DNA of 64,000 nucleotides, taken from the NCBI RefSeq assembly GCF_027924905.1, contig NZ_AP027055.1, forward strand, positions 1,798,001 through 1,862,000. The letters are read 5' to 3'. Source of the stretch: Limnohabitans sp. INBF002 (GTDB lineage: Bacteria; Pseudomonadota; Gammaproteobacteria; Burkholderiales; Burkholderiaceae_C). The notes below the pieces were generated by a model that did no database searches, was not told the origin of the DNA, and saw only the letters and a list, made by a program, of their open reading frames with translations. Each line of letters begins with the position of its first letter. Position 1 is the first letter of the stretch. Made by a program: the position numbers and the translations under genes. Positions 44,735 to 53,905 of this stretch are shown piece by piece.

Positions 44735-44950
44735 GATTTTTTCTCGCACGTGAGCGCCGCAAGTTGTGCGGCTGCTCCGTTCTAGGTTAAAAAACATCAA
44801 CCATCAAACGGAACCTGCTCTGACCCGCTAGGGGTTATTCAGTGCTTGGGGCCCATTTAGCGAGCCCGGTGAATGAAGGGAGATGTACAAATTCGCTACG
44901 GCTTTGTAGCGAAGACCGCAATTATGGCACGGATTCGGGTTTTTACCTAA
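44735..44950 (-). promoter_or_regulatory. Long leader of the DEAD-box helicase gene
   Basis: A 216-bp gap between orn and the helicase, both on the minus strand. Read on that strand: a CATAAT -10 candidate, then almost at once a perfect 8-bp hairpin TTCGCTAC/GTAGCGAA (about 44890-44912), then about 130 further leader bases with a TTTTTT run, and a GAGC..CCGCA/TGCGG..GCTC hairpin just before the start. Long 5' leaders are typical of cold-induced RNA helicases; this is inference here. Confidence 0.45.
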
Positions 44951-45541
44951 TCACAGTTTCAGAAAGTGTTCACGGTAGTGAATCATCTCGTCGATGGATT
45001 CATGCACATCGGCCAGCGCCGTGTGTTTCTGGGCCTTTTTAAAGGCATTCAAGACCTCAGGCTTCCAGCGGCGTGACAGCTCCTTGAGCGTGCTCACATC
45101 CACGTTGCGGTAGTGGAACCACGCTTCGAGCTTGGGCATGTATTTGTTCAAGAAGCGGCGGTCTTGACCAATGGTGTTGCCACACATGGGCGAGGCCCCC
45201 TTAGACACGTAGTGCTTCATGAAGGCAATGAGTTGCTCTTGCGCTTGTTCCTCGGTCACGGTGGAGGCTTTGACTTTGTCAATCAAACCGCTCTTGCCGT
45301 GGGTGCCCTTGTTCCATGCGTCCATCTTGCCCAGCAACTCATCGCTTTGGTGAATCACAAACACTGGGCCTTCAATGCGCACCGACAAATCGGGGTTGGT
45401 CACGATGACCGCAATCTCTAGCAAGCGCTCGCGCTCGGGGTCAAGGCCCGACATTTCGCAATCAAGCCAAACCAAGTTCAAGTCTGACTTGGCGAGTTTG
45501 GGGACGATGGGGGTAACAGGAGTGGTAGCAACTTCAGACAT
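44951..45541 (-). CDS. orn: Oligoribonuclease
   Basis: 196 residues, slightly longer than E. coli Orn because of about 15 extra N-terminal residues. DEDDh exonuclease motifs: [32 protein letters not shown] and [14 protein letters not shown]. It finishes RNA decay and degrades pGpG to mononucleotides. Divergent from the M48 peptidase gene. Confidence 0.95.
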   Translation of the reverse strand: MSEVATTPVTPIVPKLAKSDLNLVWLDCEMSGLDPERERLLEIAVIVTNPDLSVRIEGPVFVIHQSDELLGKMDAWNKGTHGKSGLIDKVKASTVTEEQAQEQLIAFMKHYVSKGASPMCGNTIGQDRRFLNKYMPKLEAWFHYRNVDVSTLKELSRRWKPEVLNAFKKAQKHTALADVHESIDEMIHYREHFLKL

Positions 45542-45609
45542 GAGGCAGATTGTCGCCCATCACGCCAAAGGCAATTTCAGTTACGCCGCTTCATCTAAAC
45601 TCCTGCACC

Positions 45610-46869
45610 ATGATGAACCCCTCTCTCGCGATGACCTTGACGCTGGCGGCCCTGCTGGTGGCCAACCTGCTCACCAAACTCTGGCTCAGCGGCCGTCAAG
45701 TGCGTCACGTGGCGCAACACCGCGCGCAAGTGCCTGCAGCATTTGCACACACCATCAGCTTAGACGCACATCAAAAAGCGGCGGACTACACACTGGCCAA
45801 AGCACGCGTGGGGGTGATGGACTTGGGGCTAGACGCCATCACCTTGATGGCTTGGACATTGCTCGGCGGCTTAGACCTGCTCAACCAAGTCACGCTAGAT
45901 TGGATGGGTGAAGGCATGGGCCAACAAGTGGCTTTAGTGGTGAGCTTCACCTTGATTGGTGGCTTGATTGGCCTGCCCTTGTCGCTGTACCAAACCTTCG
46001 GCATTGAGCAGCGCTTTGGTTTTAACCACACCACGCCAAAGCTGTGGGTGAGCGACATGCTCAAAGGCTTGTTGGTGGGCATGGTATTGGGCTTGCCCAT
46101 TCTTTGGTTGGTGTTGTGGCTCATGCAGGCGGGCGGCGCGCTGTGGTGGCTCTACACCTGGGCCGCCTTGGTGGTGTACCAACTGTTTGTGATGTGGATT
46201 GCACCCAACGTCATCATGCCTTTGTTCAACAAATTCACGCCACTGGAAGACGCCACGCTCAAAGAGCGTGTCACCGCGTTGATGAAACGCTCAGGCTTCA
46301 CCGCCAAAGGTTTTTTTGTGATGGATGGCAGCCGCCGCTCAGCCCATTCGAATGCGTTTTTCACAGGCTTTGGTGCAGCCAAGCGCGTGGTGTTTTTCGA
46401 CACGTTGCTGGCCAAATTGAATGGCGATGAAATGGAAGCCGTGCTCGCCCACGAATTGGGCCACTTCAAACACCGCCACATTTTGAAAATGATGGCCACC
46501 AGCTTTGCCACCAGCCTAGCGGGCCTCGCTTTGCTGGGCTGGGTATCGCAGCAAGTTTGGTTTTACACAGGCTTGGGTGTAATGCCTAACTTGAATGGCA
46601 ACAACAGCGCATTAGCCTTGTTGCTGTTCATGCTGGTACTGCCTTTGTTCACTTTCTTTGTGTCGCCCTTATCGGCACACCGTTCGCGCAAATTTGAGTT
46701 TGAAGCTGATGCGTATGCAGTGGCCAACAGCGATGGCAAATCGCTCGCCAGCGCCCTGCTCAAGCTCTACCAAGACAACGCGTCGACCCTCACGCCAGAC
46801 CCTTGGTATGTGGCGTTTTACTACTCGCACCCCCCCGCCTCACAGCGCTTGGCGCGCATGGCCGCATGA
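45610..46869 (+). CDS. M48-family membrane metalloprotease (Ste24/CAAX protease type)
   Basis: 419 residues with several membrane helices. The zinc site is HELGHFKHRH (HExxH) at about 280, with the third ligand Glu in FEFEADAYA and SAHSNAFFTGFG before the active helix. Members process or degrade membrane proteins. Two adjacent ATGs (45610, 45613) are possible starts. The stop overlaps the rsgA start (ATGA), indicating coupling. Confidence 0.9.
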   Translation: MMNPSLAMTLTLAALLVANLLTKLWLSGRQVRHVAQHRAQVPAAFAHTISLDAHQKAADYTLAKARVGVMDLGLDAITLMAWTLLGGLDLLNQVTLDWMGEGMGQQVALVVSFTLIGGLIGLPLSLYQTFGIEQRFGFNHTTPKLWVSDMLKGLLVGMVLGLPILWLVLWLMQAGGALWWLYTWAALVVYQLFVMWIAPNVIMPLFNKFTPLEDATLKERVTALMKRSGFTAKGFFVMDGSRRSAHSNAFFTGFGAAKRVVFFDTLLAKLNGDEMEAVLAHELGHFKHRHILKMMATSFATSLAGLALLGWVSQQVWFYTGLGVMPNLNGNNSALALLLFMLVLPLFTFFVSPLSAHRSRKFEFEADAYAVANSDGKSLASALLKLYQDNASTLTPDPWYVAFYYSHPPASQRLARMAA

Positions 46870-47753
46870 AGCAAAGCGGCTTAGTGGTGGCCAGCCACGG
46901 ACGACACTGCGTGGTGGAAACACCCGATGGCGAGCGCCGCATTTGCCACCCGCGTGGCAAGAAGAGCCAAGTGGTGGTGGGCGACCGCGTGCAATGGTTG
47001 GCCAGCACCGACGAAGGCACCATAGAGAAAGTGGAGCCACGCCACAACTTGTTTTACCGACAAGACGAGATTCGCACCAAGTCGTTTGCAGCCAATTTGG
47101 ACCAAGTGCTCATCTTGCTCGCGGCGGAGCCGGAGTTTTCTGAAATGCAACTCACGCGCGCTTTGATCGCCGCTGAGGCAGAGCACATCACGCCCCTCAT
47201 CGTGCTCAACAAGCGCGATTTAACCGAGCTGCATGCGCGCGCCTTTGCCCGCTTAGAACCTTACGTGAAGATGGGTTACACCGTGCTTCAAGGTGCGTTT
47301 AAAACAGGTGACTTGGGTGACCTGCCGGAGCGTTTGAAAGACAAAACCACCTTGGTGCTTGGCCCCTCAGGCACAGGCAAAAGCACGCTCATCAACGCCT
47401 TGGTTCCCAACGCCAATGTTGCTACCGCTGAAATTTCGCAAGCCCTCAACTCAGGCAAACACACCACCACATCGACCACGTGGCATTGGGTGGATGCGGA
47501 GCGCAAAACAGGGTTGATTGACTCACCTGGCTTTCAAGAATTTGGCGTGCATCACATCGATGCCATGCAGCTGGCGGCCTACATGCCCGACTTCAAACCG
47601 CATGTGGCGAACTGCAAGTTTTACAACTGCACGCATTTGCACGAACCTTCGTGCGGTGTGCAAGACGCGGTGGCGTCAGGGGCCATCAGCCCTTCGCGCT
47701 ACAAGCTGTACGGCATGTTGTTTGCCGAGCTCACACAGCCTGTGAACTACTGA
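46866..47753 (+). CDS. rsgA: Ribosome small-subunit-dependent GTPase A
   Basis: 295 residues. OB-fold N-terminus, then a circularly permuted GTPase: NKRDL (G4), GPSGTGKSTLINAL (G1), DSPGFQEF (G3), and a C-terminal zinc knuckle CKFYNCTHLHEPSC. It helps mature the 30S subunit. The ATG at 46866 overlaps the previous stop; the longer frame upstream is protease sequence out of frame. The orn/M48/rsgA grouping is common in betaproteobacteria. Confidence 0.94.
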   Translation: MKQSGLVVASHGRHCVVETPDGERRICHPRGKKSQVVVGDRVQWLASTDEGTIEKVEPRHNLFYRQDEIRTKSFAANLDQVLILLAAEPEFSEMQLTRALIAAEAEHITPLIVLNKRDLTELHARAFARLEPYVKMGYTVLQGAFKTGDLGDLPERLKDKTTLVLGPSGTGKSTLINALVPNANVATAEISQALNSGKHTTTSTTWHWVDAERKTGLIDSPGFQEFGVHHIDAMQLAAYMPDFKPHVANCKFYNCTHLHEPSCGVQDAVASGAISPSRYKLYGMLFAELTQPVNY

Positions 47754-47778
47754 AACCCGCCTTGGGTTAGCCCAAACC

Positions 47779-48735
47779 TCAACCCAACAATCGGGCCAAG
47801 GTCAGCAAGGCCAACAACACCATCCACAGCACCACGCTGCGCCAAACCAAGCCCACCACGCTGGGCAGATGCGCCATCTCTGGCGCACGGCCTGGAGTGC
47901 TTTCGCTGTCTTGGGTCTCGTCGCTGTCGTCTGCACGCAAAGCTTCACCGCCCAATCGCACATTCAACGCACCAGCGGTGGCAGCCAGCACCACGCCGTC
48001 GTTGTCATCCGGGAAACGTTGGGCATGGTTGCGCCAACAATCGATGGCTTCTTCAAAGTTACCGACCACCGCAAATGCCACCGCGGTCAAGCGCGCAGGC
48101 AACCAATCCACACGGCGCCATGCACTGCGCGCGGCAGCTTGCAAGGTGTCACTCACCCAGCCTTTGGACGGCTTAGGCGATGCCAACCAAACACGTGACA
48201 CCATCTCGCTCATGCGGTAAACCACCGCACCGGCGGGGCCAAAACCCAAAGCAGCCAACACAGAGAACCAGCTCAACACGCCAAAGACATGGTGATGCGC
48301 CGAGAGCACCGAGTGTTCAATCACATGGCGCAGCAATTCGCTGCGGGGCAAGCTCCCCACTTCGACGTGCTGCCATTCAGCCAACAATTCCCGCGCCAAA
48401 CGCTCATCGCCCACATCCAAGGCATCACGGATGTCCGTGAAGTGGTGGCTGAACTGGCGAAAGCCCAAGGTGGCATAGAGCACCGCAATGCTCCAGATCA
48501 TCGCCACAGGCCAACCAAACAGCGCAATCAATAGCCAATGCACCACCGTGGCGATGACAGCAGGCAGCCCGACCGCCAAGGACCACGTGGTCCATGCCAA
48601 ACGGGGGTGTCCCGCATCCAGCGTCTGGCTGATCCAAGTCACCCACGCGCGCACGGTGCGATGCACCCAATTACCGGGCATCAAAGGGCGGGCTTGTTCA
48701 ATCAACAGGGCAAGGAGCAGGGAAAGAAAACTCAT
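47779..48735 (-). CDS. CobD/CbiB-family membrane protein
   Basis: 318 residues with four or five hydrophobic segments, beginning MSFLSLLLALLIEQARPL and carrying an RDAL...ERLAREL segment and IEHSVLSAHHHVFGVLSWF. Members resemble adenosylcobinamide-phosphate synthase and AmpE, but no other cobalamin gene is in the window, so a B12 role is unproven. Convergent with rsgA. Confidence 0.75.
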   Translation of the reverse strand: MSFLSLLLALLIEQARPLMPGNWVHRTVRAWVTWISQTLDAGHPRLAWTTWSLAVGLPAVIATVVHWLLIALFGWPVAMIWSIAVLYATLGFRQFSHHFTDIRDALDVGDERLARELLAEWQHVEVGSLPRSELLRHVIEHSVLSAHHHVFGVLSWFSVLAALGFGPAGAVVYRMSEMVSRVWLASPKPSKGWVSDTLQAAARSAWRRVDWLPARLTAVAFAVVGNFEEAIDCWRNHAQRFPDDNDGVVLAATAGALNVRLGGEALRADDSDETQDSESTPGRAPEMAHLPSVVGLVWRSVVLWMVLLALLTLARLLG

Positions 48736-48774
48736 ATCGCGATGATAGCGGCCCGTGTACGTCGTTCTGCGGCA

Positions 48775-49449
48775 TCAGGCACGCAGAAAACGGTAAAAAT
48801 TACGCAACATCCCTGCCGTGGCACCCCAGACAAAACGCAGCTGCTCGCCGTCTTGGTAAGGCATAGACAGCCATTCACGCGTCACGCCCTCAAACTCGTG
48901 ACGGTGCCAGCGGTGGTGGGCTGGGTTCATCAAAAAGGCCAAGGGCACTTCAAACGCATCGGCCACTTCGTGGGCGTTGAGTTGCAGCGCCATGTTGGGG
49001 GAAATCAGGGCTACCACAGGCGTCACATGAAAGGCCGAGCCGGTCACGTACTCGGGCAACACGCCCAGCACTTGGACATGACGCGCGTCCAGGCCAACTT
49101 CTTCATGCGCTTCACGCAAAGCGGTGGCGGCTGCATCTACGTCTGCCTCGTCACTTTTGCCGCCCGCAAAAGCAATTTGACCCGCGTGTGTGGACATGTG
49201 GGACGGGCGCTGGGTCAAGAGCACTGTGGGTTCATCTCGCATGACAAGGCCCAGCAAAACTGCAGCTTGGGCAGGCGCGCGGTCTAAAAACTTGCGCTCA
49301 CGCACCAGCTCGGGCTGCCACAAAGGGGGATTCGCAAAACGCGCCTGCAACGCAGCTGGCGTGAGGTGCTGCGCAGGCACAGCCGCCAAGTGCGTGTCCA
49401 CTTGGAACACGGGCACTTGCTGAGGATCAAAAATGAGAGGTTTAGACAT
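48775..49449 (-). CDS. Nudix hydrolase, probable CoA pyrophosphatase
   Basis: 224 residues. The Nudix core reads AFAGGKSDEADVDAAATALR followed by EAHEEVGL, with the REAHEE catalytic metal ligands; the preceding LLTQRPSHMSTHAGQIAF is the UPF0035-like signature of CoA-specific members (NudL). It would split CoA into phosphopantetheine and adenosine bisphosphate. Start uncertain: the ATG at 49449 directly follows the T-run of the rplS terminator and has no ribosome-binding site; a GTG at 49461 lies inside that hairpin. Confidence 0.85.
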   Translation of the reverse strand: MSKPLIFDPQQVPVFQVDTHLAAVPAQHLTPAALQARFANPPLWQPELVRERKFLDRAPAQAAVLLGLVMRDEPTVLLTQRPSHMSTHAGQIAFAGGKSDEADVDAAATALREAHEEVGLDARHVQVLGVLPEYVTGSAFHVTPVVALISPNMALQLNAHEVADAFEVPLAFLMNPAHHRWHRHEFEGVTREWLSMPYQDGEQLRFVWGATAGMLRNFYRFLRA

Positions 49450-49486
49450 AAGAAAAGCCACCGCAAGCTTTCACTTGGGGTGGCTT
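49450..49486 (-). terminator. Intrinsic terminator of the rpsP-rimM-trmD-rplS operon
   Basis: On the minus strand: AAGCCACC, a C-C mismatch, CAAG, 6-base loop, CTTG, GGTGGCTT, then TTCTT. The Nudix gene's ATG follows with no gap. Confidence 0.8.
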
Positions 49487-49506
49487 CTAAGCAAGGGGTG
49501 ACCTGC

Positions 49507-49902
49507 TTATTGAGCGGCTGCTGCGGCTTTAGAAGCTGCGGCCGACTTGCTGACCAATTTTTCTTTGATACGAGCAGACTTACCGCTACGGTCGCGCAAG
49601 TAGTACAACTTGGCACGACGCACATCACCGCGACGCTTGACTTCAATGCTAGCGATCAATGGGCTGTATGTTTGGAACGTACGCTCCACGCCTTCGCCGC
49701 TAGAGATCTTACGCACTGTGAAGCCGCTGTTGAGGCCACGGTTACGCTTAGCAATCACCACACCTTCGTAGGCCTGCACACGCTTGCGTGTACCTTCAAC
49801 CACGTTGACGCTCACAATGACTGTGTCGCCAGGTGCGAATTCGGGGATTGTTTTGCCGAGGCGAGCAATTTCTTCTGCCTCGAGAGTTTGGATCAGGTTC
49901 AT
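49507..49902 (-). CDS. rplS: 50S ribosomal protein L19
   Basis: 131 residues; core [20 protein letters not shown] and [16 protein letters not shown] are the L19 signature, followed by [20 protein letters not shown]. It sits at the 30S/50S interface. The C-terminus has an alanine-rich tail ([12 protein letters not shown]) longer than in E. coli. An AGAGG precedes the ATG. Last gene of the operon. Confidence 0.97.
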   Translation of the reverse strand: MNLIQTLEAEEIARLGKTIPEFAPGDTVIVSVNVVEGTRKRVQAYEGVVIAKRNRGLNSGFTVRKISSGEGVERTFQTYSPLIASIEVKRRGDVRRAKLYYLRDRSGKSARIKEKLVSKSAAASKAAAAAQ

Positions 49903-49992
49903 GTTTTCCTCTAAAAGATCTTGATCGCGCTACACAAAAGGCTTCGGGACACAATGCCCAAAGCGGCCGACCAGAGGATCGAAAAGCCCACC

Positions 49993-49998
49993 ATTATA
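49993..49998 (-). promoter_or_regulatory. -10 box of rplS embedded in the trmD stop codon
   Basis: On the minus strand TATAAT starts inside the last codons of trmD; its TAA is the trmD stop. ATTTTG 16 bases upstream is a weak -35. Expected transcript start near 49986, giving L19 a leader of about 84 bases. Confidence 0.5.
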
Positions 49999-50755
49999 GC
50001 GAGTTTTGAGCCTTCAAAATAGCCTCGTCTTGTGGTGTGAGCTTGGCGGCCGCGCGGGCAGCGTCAATCAGCTCAGGGCGTAGACGGGCGGTCAGCAGCA
50101 AACGCTGATCGCGGCGCCAACGCTCAATATTGACGTGGTGGCCTGACATCAGTTCAGCCGGTACGCCCTGCCCCTCCCATTGTTCGGGACGGGTGTAGTG
50201 CGGACAGTCAAGCAAGCCGTCCAAAGCAGGGTTGAAGCTGTCCAGCTGATGGCTGCCCTCGTCGTTCAGGACACCGGGCTGCAAACGTGCCACGGCATCA
50301 AGCAAGGTCATGGCCGCCAACTCACCACCCGACAGCACGAAGTCGCCCAGGCTGATTTGCAGGTCCACGTGTGCGTCGATGAAACGCTGGTCTATGCCCT
50401 CGTAACGGCCGCACAGCAGCACTGCGCCTTGGCTGTCAGACCAGCGCTGCACAGCCGCATGGCGCAAGGTTTCACCGATGGGCGAAAAAAATACCAACGG
50501 AGCCACATCGCGGCCTTGGCCACGGTCGGCACGGATGGCCGTTAAACAGGCCGTCAAGGGCTCAGCCATCATGACCATGCCGGGGCCGCCGCCAAAGGGG
50601 CGGTCGTCAACGCGGCGGTAGTTGCCTTCGGCGTAATCGCGCGGGTTCCACAAGCGCACATCCACAAGGCTCGCTTCATAGGCGCGGCGCGTGATGCCGA
50701 TTTTTAAAAACGGCTCAAACAGCTCTGGAAACAGGGTGATGATGTCAAAGCGCAC
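49994..50755 (-). CDS. trmD: tRNA (guanine-N1-)-methyltransferase
   Basis: 253 residues, SPOUT fold with trefoil knot: FGGGPGMVMMAEPL, LLCGRYEGIDQRFID and FVLSGGELAAMTLLDAVARL. It methylates G37 of tRNAs read from CNN-type codons, preventing frameshifts. Start at 50755 begins MRFDIITLFPELF. Separated from rimM by 23 bases. Confidence 0.97.
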   Translation of the reverse strand: MRFDIITLFPELFEPFLKIGITRRAYEASLVDVRLWNPRDYAEGNYRRVDDRPFGGGPGMVMMAEPLTACLTAIRADRGQGRDVAPLVFFSPIGETLRHAAVQRWSDSQGAVLLCGRYEGIDQRFIDAHVDLQISLGDFVLSGGELAAMTLLDAVARLQPGVLNDEGSHQLDSFNPALDGLLDCPHYTRPEQWEGQGVPAELMSGHHVNIERWRRDQRLLLTARLRPELIDAARAAAKLTPQDEAILKAQNSL

Positions 50756-50778
50756 GGCTAGGCCTTGGGCTGATCACG

Positions 50779-51342
50779 TCAGTAATCGGGTTGCCAATCG
50801 GCAGTGATGCGGCGGCCTGCCAAATCGACGGTGTCGATGTAGGCCGACACAAAAGGAATCATGCGCTCTTTGGCTTTGCCCTCTTCCTCGTAAGCAAGCA
50901 CCAACACGGTTTGTGGGCCGGTGTGCAGCAGCTCGCGCACAGCGCCTAAGGCGACACCCTCGCGGTTGACCACATCCAGGCCAATCAGGTCGACCCAGTA
51001 GTACTCGTCGTTTTCGGGGGTAGGAAAGCTGGCACGCGAGACAAAAATGCGCGCGCCTTTGAGCAGCTCTGCGGTATTGCGGTCTGGCACTTCAGCCGAA
51101 GTGGCCACCACAGAGTCGGAGTGTTCTTTGGCTTCTTTGATTTTCAGAAGCACGGTGCCAGAGAAGGTTTTGGCACCACGTTCAGCGGGTTGTAAAAACC
51201 AACGCTTGGAAGAAAAAAGCGCTTCCGGAGAAGCGCTATAGGGCAAGACCTTGAACCAGCCTTTGATGCCCCAAGCATCTGCAATGCGCCCGACTTCGAT
51301 GGCGTCCGCAGGAAGTTCTGCGGACTCAAGGTCCAGCGTCAT
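50779..51342 (-). CDS. rimM: Ribosome maturation factor RimM
   Basis: 187 residues: N-terminal beta barrel (VGRIADAWGIKGWFKVLPYS) and PRC-barrel (YYWVDLIGLDVVNREGVALG ... MIPFVSAYIDTVDLAGRRI). It helps 16S processing near the S19 site. I chose the ATG at 51342, with AAAGG 8 bases upstream, over a TTG that abuts the rpsP stop. Confidence 0.94.
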   Translation of the reverse strand: MTLDLESAELPADAIEVGRIADAWGIKGWFKVLPYSASPEALFSSKRWFLQPAERGAKTFSGTVLLKIKEAKEHSDSVVATSAEVPDRNTAELLKGARIFVSRASFPTPENDEYYWVDLIGLDVVNREGVALGAVRELLHTGPQTVLVLAYEEEGKAKERMIPFVSAYIDTVDLAGRRITADWQPDY

Positions 51343-51360
51343 GGCAGTGCCTTTGTTCAA

Positions 51361-51615
51361 TTAAGCAGCAGTTGTTTTAGCAGCTTGCTTGATCAAACGG
51401 ATCACAGTGGGAGAGCATTGAGCGCCCACGCTGGTCCAATGAGTCAAACGGTCTTGCGCAACGCGCAAGGTTTCTGCTTGGCCTTTGGCGATTGGGTTGT
51501 AAAAACCAATGCGCTCGATGAAGCGGCCGTCGCGACGATCGCGCTTGTCGGCAACAACAATGTTAAAAAACGGACGGGCTTTAGAACCGCCGCGTGAAAG
51601 TCGGATGACGACCAT
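51361..51615 (-). CDS. rpsP: 30S ribosomal protein S16
   Basis: 84 residues beginning [30 protein letters not shown], the S16 N-terminus, with [10 protein letters not shown] following. First gene of the rpsP-rimM-trmD-rplS operon. GAAGGAT precedes the start. Confidence 0.97.
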   Translation of the reverse strand: MVVIRLSRGGSKARPFFNIVVADKRDRRDGRFIERIGFYNPIAKGQAETLRVAQDRLTHWTSVGAQCSPTVIRLIKQAAKTTAA

Positions 51616-51699
51616 GATGAATCCTTCGGGTGGAAATTTTTTTCAACGTTTGAGACACGCGCTAAGCCACCCGGCCTGCGACACGCTGAAAAGCCTGCC

Positions 51700-51705
51700 A
51701 TTATA
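51700..51705 (-). promoter_or_regulatory. -10 box of the rpsP operon
   Basis: Consensus TATAAT on the minus strand; the transcript would start near 51693 and have a leader of about 78 bases. No strong -35 is visible. Confidence 0.55.
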
Positions 51706-51723
51706 GCGCTCTACACTCAAGCC

Positions 51724-52170
51724 ATGAAAAACAAAACCATCGCGGCCTGGTTGGCCTTCTTGGGCGGTCCTTTCGGACTTCACCGTTTTTACCTGTTTGG
51801 GCTCTGGGACACCTTGGGCTGGCTGCTGCCTATCCCTACTGCCCTGGGGTTCTACGGCATTGAGCGCGTGCAGGCCTACGGCTTGGACGACATGCTGAGC
51901 TGGTGGCTCATCCCGATTGCGGGCTTCACATTTGCGGCCTGCGCCTTGAACGCCATTGTTTATGGTTTGATGACACCCGAAGCTTGGAACGCCCGCTTCA
52001 ACGGCCTCGAAAACAACGACGCACCGGCTGGTCAAACCAATTGGTTGACCATCGGTGCGGTGGCTCTTGCCTTGTTGATTGGCACCACGGTACTCATGTC
52101 GAGCATCGTGTTCAGCTTTCAGCGCTACTTCGAATACCAAATCGAAGAGGCGCGAAAGCTGTCTGAGTGA
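51724..52170 (+). CDS. TM2-domain membrane protein
   Basis: 148 residues. The first 60 are a TM2 domain: AAWLAFLGGPFGLHRFYLFG with the conserved G-H-RFY and two short helices; a third pair of helices follows (about 55-80 and 103-127). Function unknown. No ribosome-binding site; TACACT at 51712-51717 is 6 bases before the ATG, suggesting a leaderless message. It shares its upstream region with the rpsP operon. Confidence 0.78.
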   Translation: MKNKTIAAWLAFLGGPFGLHRFYLFGLWDTLGWLLPIPTALGFYGIERVQAYGLDDMLSWWLIPIAGFTFAACALNAIVYGLMTPEAWNARFNGLENNDAPAGQTNWLTIGAVALALLIGTTVLMSSIVFSFQRYFEYQIEEARKLSE

Positions 52171-53181
52171 TTAGAAAAGCTGCAGACTGATCCAGTAAGC
52201 CACGCCAGCCACAAAGGCGCTGGCAGGGATGGTCAAAATCCACGCCCACACAATGCCACCCGCCACGCCCCAGCGCACGGCACTGGCACGCTGCGTAGAG
52301 CCGACCCCGACGATAGCGCCGGTGATGGTGTGCGTCGTAGACACTGGAATACCCAAAGCCGTTGCCAAGAACAAGGTCATGGCACCGCCGGTTTCAGCAC
52401 AAAAACCGCCCACGGGCTTGAGCTTGGTGATCTTTTGACCCATGGTTTTCACAATGCGCCAGCCACCAAACATGGTGCCCAAGCCAATCGCCATGTAGCA
52501 ACTCACGATGGTCCAGCTGGGAGGTGATTTATCTTCAGCCGAAGCGTAGCCCGTGGCCAAAAGCAACATCCAAATGATGCCGATGGTTTTTTGTGCGTCG
52601 TTACCGCCATGACCCAAGCTGTAAGCGCCAGCAGAGACGAGCTGCAAACGACGGAACCACTTGTCCACACGTGAGGGACGGAAGCTTCGGAAAATCCAAG
52701 CCACAGCCACCATCATCAACGAGCCCAATGTGAAGCCCAGCAAAGGTGACACAAAGATAAAAGCCACCGTTTTCAAAATACCAGCAGCCACCAAGGCGCT
52801 GGTGCCCGCCTTGGCAATCACAGCGCCCGAAATGCCACCAATCAAGGCATGTGACGAGCTGCTGGGGATGCCGTAATACCAAGTGATGACGTTCCAAGTG
52901 ATCGCGCCCAACAAGGCGCCAAACACCACGTGGGTGTCCACAATTCCAGGCTGAACAATGCCCTTACCCACGGTAGCGGCCACGCTCAGGTGGAAAATAA
53001 AAATTGCCACGAAGTTAAAAAAGGCCGCGAACAGCACCGCCTGAGCGGGCTTCAAGACACCGGTGGAAACCACCGTGGCAATGGAGTTCGCTGCATCGTG
53101 AAAGCCGTTCATGAAATCGAACATGAGGGCTAACACGACCAACAAGGCGACCACCCAAAAGGCGGTTTGTACGGTTTCCAT
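52171..53181 (-). CDS. pit: Low-affinity inorganic phosphate transporter
   Basis: 336 residues, about ten helices, with the PiT signature near each end: DFMNGFHDAANSIATVVSTG and GGAMTLFLATALGIPVSTTH; GHGGNDAQKTIG in the middle. Probably imports phosphate as a metal-phosphate complex. It is 13 bases downstream of a DUF47 gene in the usual pair. Confidence 0.94.
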   Translation of the reverse strand: METVQTAFWVVALLVVLALMFDFMNGFHDAANSIATVVSTGVLKPAQAVLFAAFFNFVAIFIFHLSVAATVGKGIVQPGIVDTHVVFGALLGAITWNVITWYYGIPSSSSHALIGGISGAVIAKAGTSALVAAGILKTVAFIFVSPLLGFTLGSLMMVAVAWIFRSFRPSRVDKWFRRLQLVSAGAYSLGHGGNDAQKTIGIIWMLLLATGYASAEDKSPPSWTIVSCYMAIGLGTMFGGWRIVKTMGQKITKLKPVGGFCAETGGAMTLFLATALGIPVSTTHTITGAIVGVGSTQRASAVRWGVAGGIVWAWILTIPASAFVAGVAYWISLQLF

Positions 53182-53194
53182 ACGGGACTCGTGA

Positions 53195-53842
53195 TTAAGA
53201 GTTTTCGAGGACGATGCCCTCGATCAAATTGGCCACGTCTTCGCACTTGTCAGTGATGGTTTCCAACAACTGATAAATGGCTTTGAGTTTGAGCACTTCA
53301 CGCACATCGGGCTCTTCGCGGAACAACTTGCTCATGGCGCTGCGCATCACGCGGTCAGCATCTGATTCGAGCTTGTCGATTTCTTCGCAGGTCTTCAACG
53401 CGGCTTCGGCGGTGGCGTGGTCGGAGATTTTTTCCAACATGTACACGGCATCGCGCAAGCGCTCGCAGCACTTCACGCTCAAGTCTGTCAAACGCACGAT
53501 CTCTTCGTTCATGACGCGCACGTCATACAAAGCCATGGTTTCAGCGGTGTCTTGAATCAAGTCAGCCACATCGTCCATGGTGTTGATCAAGGAGTGGATT
53601 TGCTCGCGATCAATGGGCGTGATGAAGGTCTTGTGGATGGCCACATTGCACTCGTGCGTGACACGGTCTGCACCGCGTTCGGCGTTGTCCACTTCTTGGT
53701 TGTATTTGTCACGCAAGATGGGGTCGTTGTAATTAGCGACCAAGCTTGAGAAAGCATGTGCAGCTTCGACGATGCGATCTGCATGCTGGTTGAACATGAC
53801 GAAAAAATTGCCTTCAGTGGGCAACAACTTTCCAAATAGCAT
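53195..53842 (-). CDS. DUF47/PhoU-like Pit accessory protein
   Basis: 215 residues, predicted all-helical, with FFVMFNQHADRIVEAAHAF near the start and FITPIDREQIHSLINTMDDV, the conserved metal-binding type helix of the DUF47 family. In other bacteria such proteins tune the adjacent Pit transporter. First gene of the pair. Confidence 0.9.
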   Translation of the reverse strand: MLFGKLLPTEGNFFVMFNQHADRIVEAAHAFSSLVANYNDPILRDKYNQEVDNAERGADRVTHECNVAIHKTFITPIDREQIHSLINTMDDVADLIQDTAETMALYDVRVMNEEIVRLTDLSVKCCERLRDAVYMLEKISDHATAEAALKTCEEIDKLESDADRVMRSAMSKLFREEPDVREVLKLKAIYQLLETITDKCEDVANLIEGIVLENS

Positions 53843-53905
53843 TTGGAGCTCCTGTGGATGACTTATTTATGACAGTTAGATGACGGGGCAAAGTGTAATC
53901 GCGTC

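Noticed and set aside
47779-48735. Cobalamin biosynthesis operon
   Set aside because: Only a single CbiB-like gene is present; neighbours are rsgA and a Nudix gene, so no pathway can be claimed.
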